Shown piece after piece: positions 18,205-26,614 of a stretch of 64,000 bases of DNA; position 1 is the stretch's first letter; each line of letters begins with the position of its first letter. The stretch is from Lachnospiraceae bacterium FE2018 (GTDB taxonomy: Bacteria; Bacillota; Clostridia; Lachnospirales; Lachnospiraceae), in the NCBI GenBank assembly GCA_000702845.1, contig JNKK01000003.1, forward strand, positions 102,123-166,122, in the 5' to 3' direction. Both the position numbers and the translations under genes were made by a program. The notes under the pieces are model-generated. The model was given only the letters and a program-made list of their open reading frames with translations, ran no database searches and had not been told where the DNA came from.

Positions 18205-19554
18205 TCACCGGCGCCCGCAGCACTTCTTATACTTCTTCCCGCTGCCGCACGGACAGGGATCATTCGGCATGATCTTACGCCCTGCATTCCGGTAGGTGCT
18301 GCCTTCTTTGGATACATAGACCGGCTGCTTTTCCATCCGGACAGCTCTGGCATAGACCGTTTCCAGTTCCTTAACCGCTTCCTCCCGGGTTTTGTTCTTT
18401 ACGTACGGCATCAGCAGATCAAGAACTTCTTCTTCCAGCGCAGCCGGAGATTTCTCACTGAACCCCTGCAGAAACGGCGTGATTTTCAGATACGTATGCG
18501 GATACGTCTCTTTGATATAATCAAACACCTGCCAGTGATCCGGATAATACCTGCACATATACCACTGATAGGTAAGCGACGTCACTTCCACCTCCGGGTT
18601 GGAAGATGCCGCTTCCCCTTCCTGTGACTGACCGGCATAAAAACTCAGAAATGATTCCACAATGGAATCAATTTTCGGGTCCTCATGATAGGTCCAGGAT
18701 TCCAGCGCCAGATGCGCCGACGGCAGTACCGTATCGTTCAGGCCGTCCAGCAGTTTCTGTTCTTCCACAAAAGCAATGAATGACTGAAAATGCGGCCGCA
18801 GCCATTTCAGATGCAGCTGCTCACTCATCATAACGATTGTCCCGGTCAGATAAACAGCTTCCTGCTCATTCATTTCGATTTCTGACAAAAATGATCTGTA
18901 GGCAGCAAGATCCCGGGCAAATGTACGGTCTCCCAGTTCGATTTCCAGCATCAGCAGATTCTGAAACGTTCCTTCAAGCATTGCGGACGAAAGAATCTCT
19001 CCGTCCCGCCTGAACTGGTCAGCCTCCCGCCGGAAAACTTCCAGTGCCTCCTGTTTTCTGCCGAGCTGCTGCAGCGCATCCGCCAGCGTATTGTTATAGA
19101 ACGGCGGGTAATAATCCTGAAAGGATGCCTTCTTCATCGTCGAGACGACATCGTGGTATCTTCCCATCGCATGATAAATCTGTCCCAGAAGCAGGTACAG
19201 ATCATCTTCTTTCTTTTCAGCCAGCAGCTTGTTTACCAGCGTTTCGGCATCCTTCCACCGCTTCTGTGTCACATAAACCTGCGCAAGAATATTTTCCAGC
19301 GCACGCCGGCCGGCCGGATCCTGTTCCGCCGCACCCGTCTCGACGCCCGCTTTTTCCGCATCAGTCCCTGCACCGTTCTGACGCATCTCATCTAATGCCG
19401 CATTTACGATCTGCTCTGCCCGGTCACTGCTTCCGTGCTGCAGCGCATCCTGTACATCCTCAATGACAGCGCGCACGCCAGGCCGGAGCTTTGCCATCTC
19501 CTCCTGGTTGCGTGCCTCAATTTTCGCAACCAGTATATTGGATTCGTTCGCCAT
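18205..19554 (-). CDS. TPR-like protein with C-terminal SEC-C zinc motif
   Basis: 449 residues. The body is alpha-helical with TPR-like helix pairs (for example LYLLLGQIYHAMGRYHDVV and NNTLADALQQLGRKQEALEV). The C-terminus is a textbook SEC-C motif, NDPCPCGSGKKYKKCC, which binds zinc and in SecA mediates SecB or ribosome contact. Such stand-alone TPR/SEC-C proteins are common in Clostridia; their partner is unknown. ATG at 19554 (MANESNIL) is preferred to a longer frame that would overlap the glutaredoxin gene; only a weak GGAA precedes it. It follows the glutaredoxin gene by 26 bp, suggesting cotranscription. Confidence 0.85.
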   Translation of the reverse strand: MANESNILVAKIEARNQEEMAKLRPGVRAVIEDVQDALQHGSSDRAEQIVNAALDEMRQNGAGTDAEKAGVETGAAEQDPAGRRALENILAQVYVTQKRWKDAETLVNKLLAEKKEDDLYLLLGQIYHAMGRYHDVVSTMKKASFQDYYPPFYNNTLADALQQLGRKQEALEVFRREADQFRRDGEILSSAMLEGTFQNLLMLEIELGDRTFARDLAAYRSFLSEIEMNEQEAVYLTGTIVMMSEQLHLKWLRPHFQSFIAFVEEQKLLDGLNDTVLPSAHLALESWTYHEDPKIDSIVESFLSFYAGQSQEGEAASSNPEVEVTSLTYQWYMCRYYPDHWQVFDYIKETYPHTYLKITPFLQGFSEKSPAALEEEVLDLLMPYVKNKTREEAVKELETVYARAVRMEKQPVYVSKEGSTYRNAGRKIMPNDPCPCGSGKKYKKCCGRR

Positions 19555-19580
19555 ATCTGTTCCGTCAATTCCTTTCCTTC

Positions 19581-19820
19581 TTATTCCTGCGGATGCGCTG
19601 TGAGCCACGCAATGATGTCTGCGCTCTCATACATCGGTTTTCCATCAATAAACAGGCACGGCGCCTGATCTATGCCGCCCACTTCCAGAAGCCGTCTATA
19701 GTCCTCCGGATTCTTCTGGATGTCATGATATTCCACATCTGTTCTCCCCGACTGCTGAATTGCCCTCATCACACGCTGACAATACGGACATCCGTCGAAT
19801 TTATATAATTCCAGTTTCAT
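19581..19820 (-). CDS. Glutaredoxin-like protein
   Basis: A 79-residue thioredoxin-fold protein with CPYC at residues 11-14, the cis-proline loop GIDQAPCLFIDG and a C-terminal helix MYESADIIAWL typical of glutaredoxin / GST N-terminal domains. It is expected to reduce disulphides or glutathione-like mixed disulphides in the cytoplasm. AAGGAG precedes the ATG. Placed between the ABC exporter and the SEC-C gene on the same strand. Confidence 0.92.
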   Translation of the reverse strand: MKLELYKFDGCPYCQRVMRAIQQSGRTDVEYHDIQKNPEDYRRLLEVGGIDQAPCLFIDGKPMYESADIIAWLTAHPQE

Positions 19821-19866
19821 TTTGTTTCTCTCCTTCTCATCTATTTACAAACTGATTTGATCCGGA

Positions 19867-21594
19867 TTACTCCTGTGTCATCTGATAATACCGGGCATAA
19901 AGCCCGCCCTTTTTCAGCAGACTCAGATGGGTTCCGCGTTCCCGGATGCCTGTCTCATCAATCACAAGAATTTCCTCCGCGTTTCTGATGGTAGACAGCC
20001 GGTGCGCAATTGTAATTGTCGTGCGGTTTACCGCCAGATCATCCAGACTCTTCTGGATATACATTTCACTCTCGTTATCAAGCGCTGAGGTCGCCTCGTC
20101 CAGAATCAGAATCGGCGGGTTTTTCAGAAATATCCTGGCTATGGAAATCCGCTGTTTCTGTCCGCCGGAAAGACGCGCGCCGCGCTCCCCGACAATTGTA
20201 TCATATCCATCCGGAAGGCTCATTACAAAATCATGAATGTTTGCCTTCTTAGCCGCGTCTATGATTTCCTCATCAGACGCACCCGGCTTTCCATAGGCAA
20301 TATTCTGCCTGACGCTGCCTGAAAAAAGATACACATCCTGCTGCACAATACCGATCGCACCGCGAAGGCTTTCCAGGGTCATCTCCCGGATATCCTGCCC
20401 TCCGATCGTGATCCTTCCGCCGGTAATATCATAGAAGCGCGGAATCAGCGAACAAATCGTTGTCTTTCCGCCGCCTGACGGTCCGACCAGCGCAACAGAT
20501 TTTCCGGCGGGAACCGTAAAGGATAAGTCATCCAGAACAACTTCGTTCTTCTCATAGCTGAAGTCTACATGATCAAATACAATATCCCCATCCGGATGAA
20601 TGATCGAAATCGCATCCCACGCATCGCGAATCTCAGGAACTGTCTCAATCAGTTCCAGAAATCTTCGAAAGCCGGAGAACCCTTTCTGAAGCATTTCTGT
20701 CAGCTCTACAAGCACTTTGATCGGGCTCACGAAAATCCCGATATAAAGCGCATACATTGCAAGATCCGCCGGCTGCATGGAGCCTTTCGCGATAAAATAG
20801 CCGCCGGCCGTCAGTGTGACCAGGTAGATCATGCCGATTAAAAATGTATTGGAACTCTGAAACATTGCCATCGCGCTGTAGTTGCTGCGCTTTGACTTCA
20901 GAAATGCTTCATTTCCGTGCGCAAATTTCTCCCGTTCAACCTGTTCATTCGTAAATGCCTGCACGATCCGGATACCCGAGAGCGAATCCTGAAGAGAGGC
21001 ATTAATATCTCCGATCTTCCTCCGGTTATCCATAAATGTTTCCTGCATATGCCGGTACTGCTTCGCTGAAACAAGAAACATGATGATTGTTACAATCAGC
21101 AGCAGACACGCAAGCTTCCTGTGAATCAGAAACAGGAAAATAAATGATCCGATGATTTTAACCGTGGAAATAAAGAAATTCTCAGGTCCGTGATGTGCCA
21201 TCTCTGCAATATCAAACAGATCCGAGATCAGACGGCTCATCAGCTGTCCGGTATTGCTTCGGTCATAATAAGAAAAGGAGAGTGCCTCGTACCGCTCAAA
21301 GAGCTCCCTGCGCATATCCCGCTCCATCTGGGCACCCATGATATGTCCCTGATATGTCACATAATGCGTACAAAACGACTGCACCAGATATGCTGCGAGA
21401 AGTGCCAGCGCAATCCATGGAAGCTTAGACAAAATCACAGCAGACTCGCGCCGGAAGAGCGTAGCCGTCAGCGTCCGCAGCAGCTGCGGATAAGCAAGAT
21501 CAATGACACTGATACACGTCGCACAGATCAGATCTATGAAAAAAATACTGCGGTAAGGTTTGTAATAAGGTAGAAATTTGCGTAGTGTATTCAT
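19867..21594 (-). CDS. ABC exporter, fused permease and ATPase (MsbA/LmrA type)
   Basis: 575 residues: six transmembrane helices (about 15-310) then a nucleotide-binding domain with Walker A GPSGGGKTT, Q-loop IVQQDVYLF, signature LSGGQKQR, Walker B ILILDEATSALD and switch His in AHRLST, all intact, so it could work as a homodimer. Export of lipid or drug-like compounds is the family role; the substrate is unknown. The start is placed at ATG 21594 (MNTLRKFLPYYKPY), after AGGTAA; a longer frame runs into the IS remnant and has no family sequence there. The gene may have lost its original upstream region to the IS insertion. Confidence 0.9.
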   Translation of the reverse strand: MNTLRKFLPYYKPYRSIFFIDLICATCISVIDLAYPQLLRTLTATLFRRESAVILSKLPWIALALLAAYLVQSFCTHYVTYQGHIMGAQMERDMRRELFERYEALSFSYYDRSNTGQLMSRLISDLFDIAEMAHHGPENFFISTVKIIGSFIFLFLIHRKLACLLLIVTIIMFLVSAKQYRHMQETFMDNRRKIGDINASLQDSLSGIRIVQAFTNEQVEREKFAHGNEAFLKSKRSNYSAMAMFQSSNTFLIGMIYLVTLTAGGYFIAKGSMQPADLAMYALYIGIFVSPIKVLVELTEMLQKGFSGFRRFLELIETVPEIRDAWDAISIIHPDGDIVFDHVDFSYEKNEVVLDDLSFTVPAGKSVALVGPSGGGKTTICSLIPRFYDITGGRITIGGQDIREMTLESLRGAIGIVQQDVYLFSGSVRQNIAYGKPGASDEEIIDAAKKANIHDFVMSLPDGYDTIVGERGARLSGGQKQRISIARIFLKNPPILILDEATSALDNESEMYIQKSLDDLAVNRTTITIAHRLSTIRNAEEILVIDETGIRERGTHLSLLKKGGLYARYYQMTQE

Positions 21595-21676
21595 ATCATC
21601 ATTACCTGTAATGCTGCAAATCGGGGTATGTAAGAGGTGCGGCTGTTGCGGATGCACCTTTCCAAAAAGCCACGGT

Positions 21677-22126
21677 TTATCGTGTCGCAAGCTTTGCGTC
21701 CACAATGCTGCCGCAATGCAGCACCAGCCCCTGCCTGGCAAGGCGCGCATCGATATCCGCCAGCAGTTCTTCTGCGATCCCCTTCTCTTCAATCAGATGA
21801 CGGAAACGCAGCAGTGTGCTGGAGCCAGGCGCCTGATCTTTTAGAAAATCGATGTGCATGAAGCTTCGCATAGCATAGCTGTCATAGACGACGTCCTCAA
21901 TCCGGGCAGCTGAAAGTCCGTACCAGATCTGCATAAGATACATGCGCAGCATTGTCTCAATATTTTTCGGCGGACGGCCGCGTCGTCCCGAAGGATAATA
22001 AGGGCGAATCCTTTCCACCCATCTCTCCCAAGGAATGATTTCATCCATCAGAGACAGAAATTCCTCCCGCCGTGTCCTGTGACGTCTGTTTCCATATTCA
22101 ATATCACTTAACGTCTGCTGATTCAT
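21677..22126 (-). pseudogene. Truncated IS5-family transposase
   Basis: A 149-residue frame with the N-terminal part of an IS5-type transposase: MNQQTLSDIEYGNRR start, DEIIPWERWVERIRPYYP, GRRGRPPKNIETMLRMYL, YGLSAARIEDVVYDSYAM and SSTLLRFRHLIEE. It stops at GSIVDAKLATR, just where the catalytic DDE core should begin; the remaining roughly 180 residues and both ends of the element are not found. A ribosome site (AGGAAGGAA) is retained. The remnant abuts the ABC exporter start and cannot move on its own. Confidence 0.85.
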
Positions 22127-22207
22127 GTGCGGTTTCCTTCCTGTATAAAGTCTAATACTGGAAAAGAATTCTTTTTTTCTTATCCCATACGGCAATTATA
22201 CACGAAA

Positions 22208-22234
22208 AGCCGCCCACTTGTGAAGTGGACGGCT
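22208..22234 (-). terminator. Terminator after the first UroD-family gene
   Basis: Minus strand stem AGCCGTCCACTT / AAGTGGGCGGCT (one mismatch) followed by TTTTCG, 79 bp after the stop at 22313. Confidence 0.75.
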
Positions 22235-22312
22235 CTGTCGGTTTCATCCATTTTGCAGCTGCAAATCCTTCCGGCAGTGACTTGACACAAAGCTCTTACA
22301 GTTCTGCCGAAT

Positions 22313-23344
22313 TCAGCCCATATCTTTGCAGGCCTTAATCGCCATCTTTACATTTTCCATCGGAGCGGTTGCAGCCAGGTCGCATCCGGTTGCGAGGATC
22401 AATCCGCGGCCTGCGGCCTGCTGAATGCGCTCACACGCCTCCTGATAAACTTCTTCAGGCGTACCAGTGGCAATTACACCGGCCGGATTCATGTTGCCCA
22501 TCATGACCAGTTTTCCGTCAGCTGCTGTGAGTGCTTCGTCAAGATCAACATAGTAGTCACCCGAAAATGCAACCGTGCCTGCCTTGATCAGTCCTGGAAC
22601 TCTTGAGACTGAGTCGCCGCACACATGTGTAAAGAAATACTTATACTCTGAGAGTTCTTTTCTGAGGTTTGCAAGTGCCGGAACCGTGAATTCCTCAAAC
22701 ATATCCGGGCTGATCATACTCCCGCTGCCGACCGGCTCTGCCGGAAGGGCAATATCACAGCCGGCTTCATGCAGCAGATGGAACATCTCCGCGCTGACTG
22801 CTGTCGTGTAATCCATCAGCTGCCAGCAGAGATCCGGGTCATCCAGAAGCATTACAACAAAATCTTCCGTGCCGACCATAACAGCTGCCATTGTAAATGG
22901 TCCTGCTATATCTCCGATCAGATACTTCTCATCACCGACAAGCTTTTTAACGTTGCGGCACTGGTTGAGCATTTTCTGAACAAAATCATTTGCCAGAAGC
23001 TGTTCGCGGATTTTTGATTTATCGAGAAGCGGAATCTCCTCTTCCGGATCCTCAAGTGCGGCACCTGTGTCAACCGGACTTCCGATCCGGGTAAGATTAA
23101 TCGGGCAGCCGACTGCATTCAGGCAGGCAGTAAACACACCGCTGACTGCGCTGACCAGATCTGTTTCTATCTCATTTGTATATTCCACAATTTTGGAAGC
23201 GCCGCCGTCCGGAAGGCTGTACAGATCCTGATAGGACATGTTTTCATTCATTGCAATCCAGGCACCGCCGTCAACCAGGGCAAACGGGGTCCGGTCCGGT
23301 TTCTGATGATTGAGAACTGCATCAATTCTTTCTTTTGAAGTCAT
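22313..23344 (-). CDS. UroD/MtaA-family methyltransferase
   Basis: A 343-residue TIM-barrel protein of the uroporphyrinogen decarboxylase superfamily. It is a methyltransferase-type member: the zinc ligands of MtaA/MtbA (His-x-Cys and a distant Cys) are visible as THVCGDS near residue 240 and ATGCDL near residue 320, and N-terminal MTSKERIDAVLNHQKPDRTP is typical. Characterised relatives move methyl groups between methylated corrinoids and a thiol or corrinoid acceptor. No corrinoid protein gene is present here. GGAGG precedes the ATG by ten bases. Upstream lie a hairpin, a promoter and a 15-bp operator-like palindrome shared with other genes of the cluster. Confidence 0.88.
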   Translation of the reverse strand: MTSKERIDAVLNHQKPDRTPFALVDGGAWIAMNENMSYQDLYSLPDGGASKIVEYTNEIETDLVSAVSGVFTACLNAVGCPINLTRIGSPVDTGAALEDPEEEIPLLDKSKIREQLLANDFVQKMLNQCRNVKKLVGDEKYLIGDIAGPFTMAAVMVGTEDFVVMLLDDPDLCWQLMDYTTAVSAEMFHLLHEAGCDIALPAEPVGSGSMISPDMFEEFTVPALANLRKELSEYKYFFTHVCGDSVSRVPGLIKAGTVAFSGDYYVDLDEALTAADGKLVMMGNMNPAGVIATGTPEEVYQEACERIQQAAGRGLILATGCDLAATAPMENVKMAIKACKDMG

Positions 23345-23388
23345 GCTAATGTTTCCTCCTTATAAAACCTTGGGTTATAATTATTTAT

Positions 23389-23415
23389 CGTGATCTTCGA
23401 TCACGTGCGAGCCGG
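23389..23415. repeat. GATC hairpin repeat, copy A (leader of UroD-family gene)
   Basis: CGTGATC-TT-CGATCACG followed by TGCGAGCCG. A diverged copy is at 23599-23625. This copy lies in the 5' leader of the methyltransferase gene. Confidence 0.6.
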
Positions 23416-23457
23416 TTAATCTAATCTGCTCTGTCTGTTAACTCGCCCTTGTTTTGT

Positions 23458-23485
23458 ATCATACTATATCTATAGGATTTGTAAA
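23458..23485 (-). promoter_or_regulatory. Predicted promoter of the first UroD-family gene
   Basis: Minus strand TTTACA, 16-bp spacer, TATGAT. The GTAGAC palindrome at 23507-23521 is centred about 63 bp upstream of the expected start point, a usual activator position. Confidence 0.6.
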
Positions 23486-23506
23486 TGTATTTTCTTGCTG
23501 TTTTGG

Positions 23507-23521
23507 GTAGACTTAGTCTAC
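23507..23521. promoter_or_regulatory. Operator-like palindrome GTAGAC-TTA-GTCTAC
   Basis: Perfect 6+6 inverted repeat around three bases. Near-identical sites lie at 27438-27456 and 27522-27538, all upstream of genes in the same cluster. Confidence 0.7.
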
Positions 23522-23536
23522 TTATTTGCCGGATAA

Positions 23537-23563
23537 AACTGCCCGCCTGTGAAGCGGACAGTT
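23537..23563 (-). terminator. Terminator after the NifX-like gene
   Basis: Minus strand stem AACTGTCCGC / GCGGGCAGTT with TTCACAG loop region, followed by TTATCC. Confidence 0.65.
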
Positions 23564-23598
23564 CAGACAATCGTATTTTTCTTTCAATCCTATGTAAG

Positions 23599-23625
23599 TC
23601 GCGATCTCTGATCGCGCGCGAGCTG
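23599..23625. repeat. GATC hairpin repeat, copy B (behind NifX-like stop)
   Basis: TCGCGATC-TCT-GATCGCG followed by CGCGAGCTG, starting four bases after the NifX-like stop codon. The stem has changed with compensation relative to copy A (CGTGATC versus CGCGATC). Confidence 0.6.
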
Positions 23626-23628
23626 CGC

Positions 23629-23961
23629 TTATTTCAGAATCTCCGGATCCGTCTCATACTTCAGTGTCCCTGCCAGATAAGCGTCAACTGCCGCGTCCGC
23701 ATCTCCCTGCACACAGCCCAGAATCTCGATGCCTGCATTTCTGACATTTTCCTGACAATGCATGCAGATATTTCCACAGATCACCTTCTCGGCGCCCGTC
23801 TCTTTCAGGATCGCTGCCTTCTCATCAAGATCATCTGTTTCAACTGTGCGGATACTCTGCGCTTTGATGACCCCGTCTTCCACATCATATACTTTAAATG
23901 CTTTTACCTTTCCAAAACGCGCGTTGATCTTTCCTTCGTCATATGTCACTGCTAATTTCAT
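23629..23961 (-). CDS. NifX/NifB-type (dinitrogenase FeMo-cofactor family) protein
   Basis: A 110-residue small alpha/beta protein of the family found in NifX, NafY and the NifB C-terminus, which bind iron-sulphur or metal clusters. Visible marks: MKLAVTYDEGKINARFGKV start, GAEKVICGNICMHCQENVRN in the middle and GDADAAVDAYLAGTL. The cysteine cluster C-x3-C-x2-C is richer than in standard NifX and may bind metal. ATG at 23961 has GGGAGG upstream. It lies 31 bp after the PadR-G3E gene, so the two are probably cotranscribed. No nitrogenase genes are present; a role in metal handling with the G3E GTPases is inference. Confidence 0.85.
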   Translation of the reverse strand: MKLAVTYDEGKINARFGKVKAFKVYDVEDGVIKAQSIRTVETDDLDEKAAILKETGAEKVICGNICMHCQENVRNAGIEILGCVQGDADAAVDAYLAGTLKYETDPEILK

Positions 23962-23992
23962 CGTTTCCTCCCTTGCTGATCTAAAAATCGCT

Positions 23993-25393
23993 TCAAACCA
24001 AAACCACCTCATCCGGATACCATGTGATTGCTTCCTTCACCGTCTTGCGCACCGGCATACCTGCACCAGAAAGAATTATAAGCGTACCGATCCGATCCTC
24101 CGGAACTTCTGTCCCGTAAGGCTCAATCGATATCAGATTTCCGACGCAGCTGACCAGGCACATTCCTTTGTCTTCTGTCTCGACAAAGCCCTTTACACGG
24201 AAAGTTGTCTCGACAAATAGCTTCAGGAAATGTTCCAGTGTTTCCGCCTTAATACCATTCTTTACCTTGACAGCCAGCTTTCTGGTTGTGAGGTCTGCTG
24301 TCAGCGGCATTGTGGCGTCAGTATTTGCCTTCGCCTGATCAAGTGCAGTCAGCAGATCCGCATCCGTCTCTCCGAAGCTTGTCTCATAGAACATCAGATC
24401 CGGCCGCTGGTCCCGCACCAGCTGTCTTGTTTTCTCCAGATCTTCAGGTTTTGCCTTGTCAATCTTATTGATCAGAGCCAGGTCTGCAGCCGCTACCTGC
24501 TTCACACAGGTGCGTGATTTCGCATAGATTTTAGGGAAGCGGATCGCATCAATCATGCAGATGGATCCTTTGTAACGGATATGCGGAAAGCGTTCGGACT
24601 CATAGAGCAGATTGTGAACACCTGTCGGGTCGGAAAGACCTGACGCCTCGACAATGACGACATCTGTGTCCTCTTCCACAAATGTACGCAGTGCTTTTTC
24701 AAACTGATCAATCCGGCATGAGCAGAAAACCGAGCCTCCGGTAATTTCTTCCAGTTCCACACCGAGATTTCCAAGCAGCACGCCGTCCACGTCCTCCGCG
24801 CCGAACTCATTGATGATCAGCTGGATTTTCTTTCCTTCGAACAGCCTGAGGAACCGCTTCAGAAATGTGCTCTTGCCCGCGCCCAGAAACCCGGTGATTA
24901 AATACAAATCCGTCATGTGTTTTTCCTCCGCATCCTTCTTTTCCGGGTCACTGCTTTGGGCAGTCTCCTCTGTCTTCTTCACAGATTCTTCCGCTTTTGC
25001 AGTGGTTATGCTCTGCTCCGGCCGATCATAAATACTCTGTTCGATATCTTCCACCAGCCGGCTGAGTGAAAAAGCATATTCCCGCAATGTCGTGCCCCAG
25101 CTTTCCAGACATGCCAGTCCCTTATCCGCAATCTCGTACCGTTTCCTTGGTGTATCATCTGCGGGATCTGTCTCAAAATCAGCATTCAGGTAACCCGATG
25201 TCTCCATCCGCTTTAAATACCGGTAAACACCGGTTTTGTCCGGACGGACACCGTCAAACATCGGGCTCTCACCCAGTTCCTCAATGATCTGATAGCCGAA
25301 TTTTTTTCCGTCCCGGACGCAGAGCAGAATTCCGGGCTGAAGCATTTTATCCAGATTCCTGCCCCTGCAGGAACAATCCATTTCCAGATACAT
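23993..25393 (-). CDS. PadR-type winged-helix domain fused to G3E (CobW/COG0523) GTPase
   Basis: 466 residues. Residues 1-125 form a PadR-like regulator (CSCRGRNLDKMLQPGILL, YQIIEELGE, DKTGVYRYLKRMETSGYL, RKRYEIADKG). A Glu/Ser/Thr-rich linker (about 126-160) leads to a complete G3E GTPase: Walker A GFLGAGKST, INEFGAEDVDG, Walker B VEASGLSDPTG, base motif NKID and a CobW C-terminal domain. The CxCC metal motif of many relatives is reduced to VFCSC. G3E proteins insert or traffic metals (Co, Zn, Ni) or cobalamin. An internal ATG near 24916 (residue 160) has GGAGG eight bases before it, so a free GTPase may also be made. The regulator half is the prime candidate for binding the nearby palindromes. 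ATG at 25393 follows GAGGAAAT. Confidence 0.9.
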   Translation of the reverse strand: MYLEMDCSCRGRNLDKMLQPGILLCVRDGKKFGYQIIEELGESPMFDGVRPDKTGVYRYLKRMETSGYLNADFETDPADDTPRKRYEIADKGLACLESWGTTLREYAFSLSRLVEDIEQSIYDRPEQSITTAKAEESVKKTEETAQSSDPEKKDAEEKHMTDLYLITGFLGAGKSTFLKRFLRLFEGKKIQLIINEFGAEDVDGVLLGNLGVELEEITGGSVFCSCRIDQFEKALRTFVEEDTDVVIVEASGLSDPTGVHNLLYESERFPHIRYKGSICMIDAIRFPKIYAKSRTCVKQVAAADLALINKIDKAKPEDLEKTRQLVRDQRPDLMFYETSFGETDADLLTALDQAKANTDATMPLTADLTTRKLAVKVKNGIKAETLEHFLKLFVETTFRVKGFVETEDKGMCLVSCVGNLISIEPYGTEVPEDRIGTLIILSGAGMPVRKTVKEAITWYPDEVVLV

Positions 25394-25483
25394 ATTTCCT
25401 CTCTCCGTATTATAAGCAGGAAAACACGGTTGTCTTTCTCAGATCATTTTATAATAGATCCTGTCTTCTGTCTAATACCAGTA

Positions 25484-26584
25484 TCAGACGACGTGATCAT
25501 AATGATAAGTCGGATTCGGACGTCCCGGAATCAGGGTGCAGATATTCGTTCCTGTAAAAATATAATCAGAAAAAGCAGCGTCTAAAGCAGCGAGTGTCAG
25601 ATCCTGCAATTCCTTCGGTCCGATCTCGGCACGCGCATTTACGACAATTGTGTCAGCTGCGGTCTCTTCCTGTTCATTATCTGGTTCCGGAACTGCTTCT
25701 TCGCGGATTGTTTTGTGATCAGCCATTCCTGTCAAATTGCCGAGCCATTGTTTTTCACCTGCGCGCAGCAGGAATTTCACATGACCAACGGCAGCATTTT
25801 TTGCATTGAGATTCTGTTCCAGCGCATCAAGGAACACACCTGCATCTGCAGCATAATCGTGATCACCTGCTTTAAATGTATAAGTGGCATTCAGCCATCC
25901 ATATGCCGCTTCTCCGTCAGCATACAGATCATAATCAACCGACGCCAGGTTTTTTCCAACGTCCTGCGGACGAAGTACTTCCTCCAGCCACGCTTCCACG
26001 CCGATGTTTTCCTTAACACTCGCGGTCATAACTTTTGCCTGCGGCCAGCGCTCTGCTGCGCGTTTTGCAAGTGTCTCTGCATCCGCCGCGTCCAGAACAT
26101 CGATTTTGTTGATCAGGATAATATCTGCCTCATCGAACTGTTTCGTGGCAATATAAGAAGCCGTATTCTCCTTTTCATCCAGAATGCCGCGCAGGCGTTC
26201 CGGATCTGCGAGTACCGTCATTGGTGCAGGATCAACCAGTTCTTTATGTTTATCCTTCAGCGGCTGCATGATCGTTGCAGACAGATCTGTGCAGCTTCCG
26301 ACCGGCTCCGCAATCGTAATCCCGCCGTCAATGGCAAATGCAACCGATTCAATTGCCTCGACCAGTCCCGGGAAGTTACAACAGAAACAGCTCCCGCTCA
26401 CTTCGCTGACCGGCATGTCATTGCCGGAAAGAATCGTCGTGTCAACCAGGTTGGTGGCCTGATCGTTTGTAATCAGCCCCACCCGGCTGCCTTTTTTCTG
26501 CAGGAGTTCAGCCGCCCGGTACAGCATGCTCGTCTTTCCTGCACCCAGAAAACCGCCTACAAGGATTAGTTTTGTCTGTTTCAT
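25484..26584 (-). CDS. G3E family GTPase (CobW/COG0523)
   Basis: 366 residues: Walker A GGFLGAGKTS at the N-terminus, the metal-binding CxCC-type motif in SGSCFCCNFPG near residue 67, IAEPVGSCTDL as Walker B region, INKIDVLDAADA as guanine-specificity motif, then a C-terminal part with an acidic insertion (PEPDNEQEE) and a His-containing end (TYHYDHVV). G3E GTPases deliver metals or help load cobalamin into enzymes. AAGGAG precedes the ATG. It starts 30 bp after the aquaporin gene and ends 90 bp before the PadR-G3E gene; it shares little sequence with the GTPase half of that gene, so the two are old paralogues, not a recent duplication. Confidence 0.92.
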   Translation of the reverse strand: MKQTKLILVGGFLGAGKTSMLYRAAELLQKKGSRVGLITNDQATNLVDTTILSGNDMPVSEVSGSCFCCNFPGLVEAIESVAFAIDGGITIAEPVGSCTDLSATIMQPLKDKHKELVDPAPMTVLADPERLRGILDEKENTASYIATKQFDEADIILINKIDVLDAADAETLAKRAAERWPQAKVMTASVKENIGVEAWLEEVLRPQDVGKNLASVDYDLYADGEAAYGWLNATYTFKAGDHDYAADAGVFLDALEQNLNAKNAAVGHVKFLLRAGEKQWLGNLTGMADHKTIREEAVPEPDNEQEETAADTIVVNARAEIGPKELQDLTLAALDAAFSDYIFTGTNICTLIPGRPNPTYHYDHVV

Positions 26585-26614
26585 ATTCTTACTCCTTTTA
26601 ATTGCTTATACATT

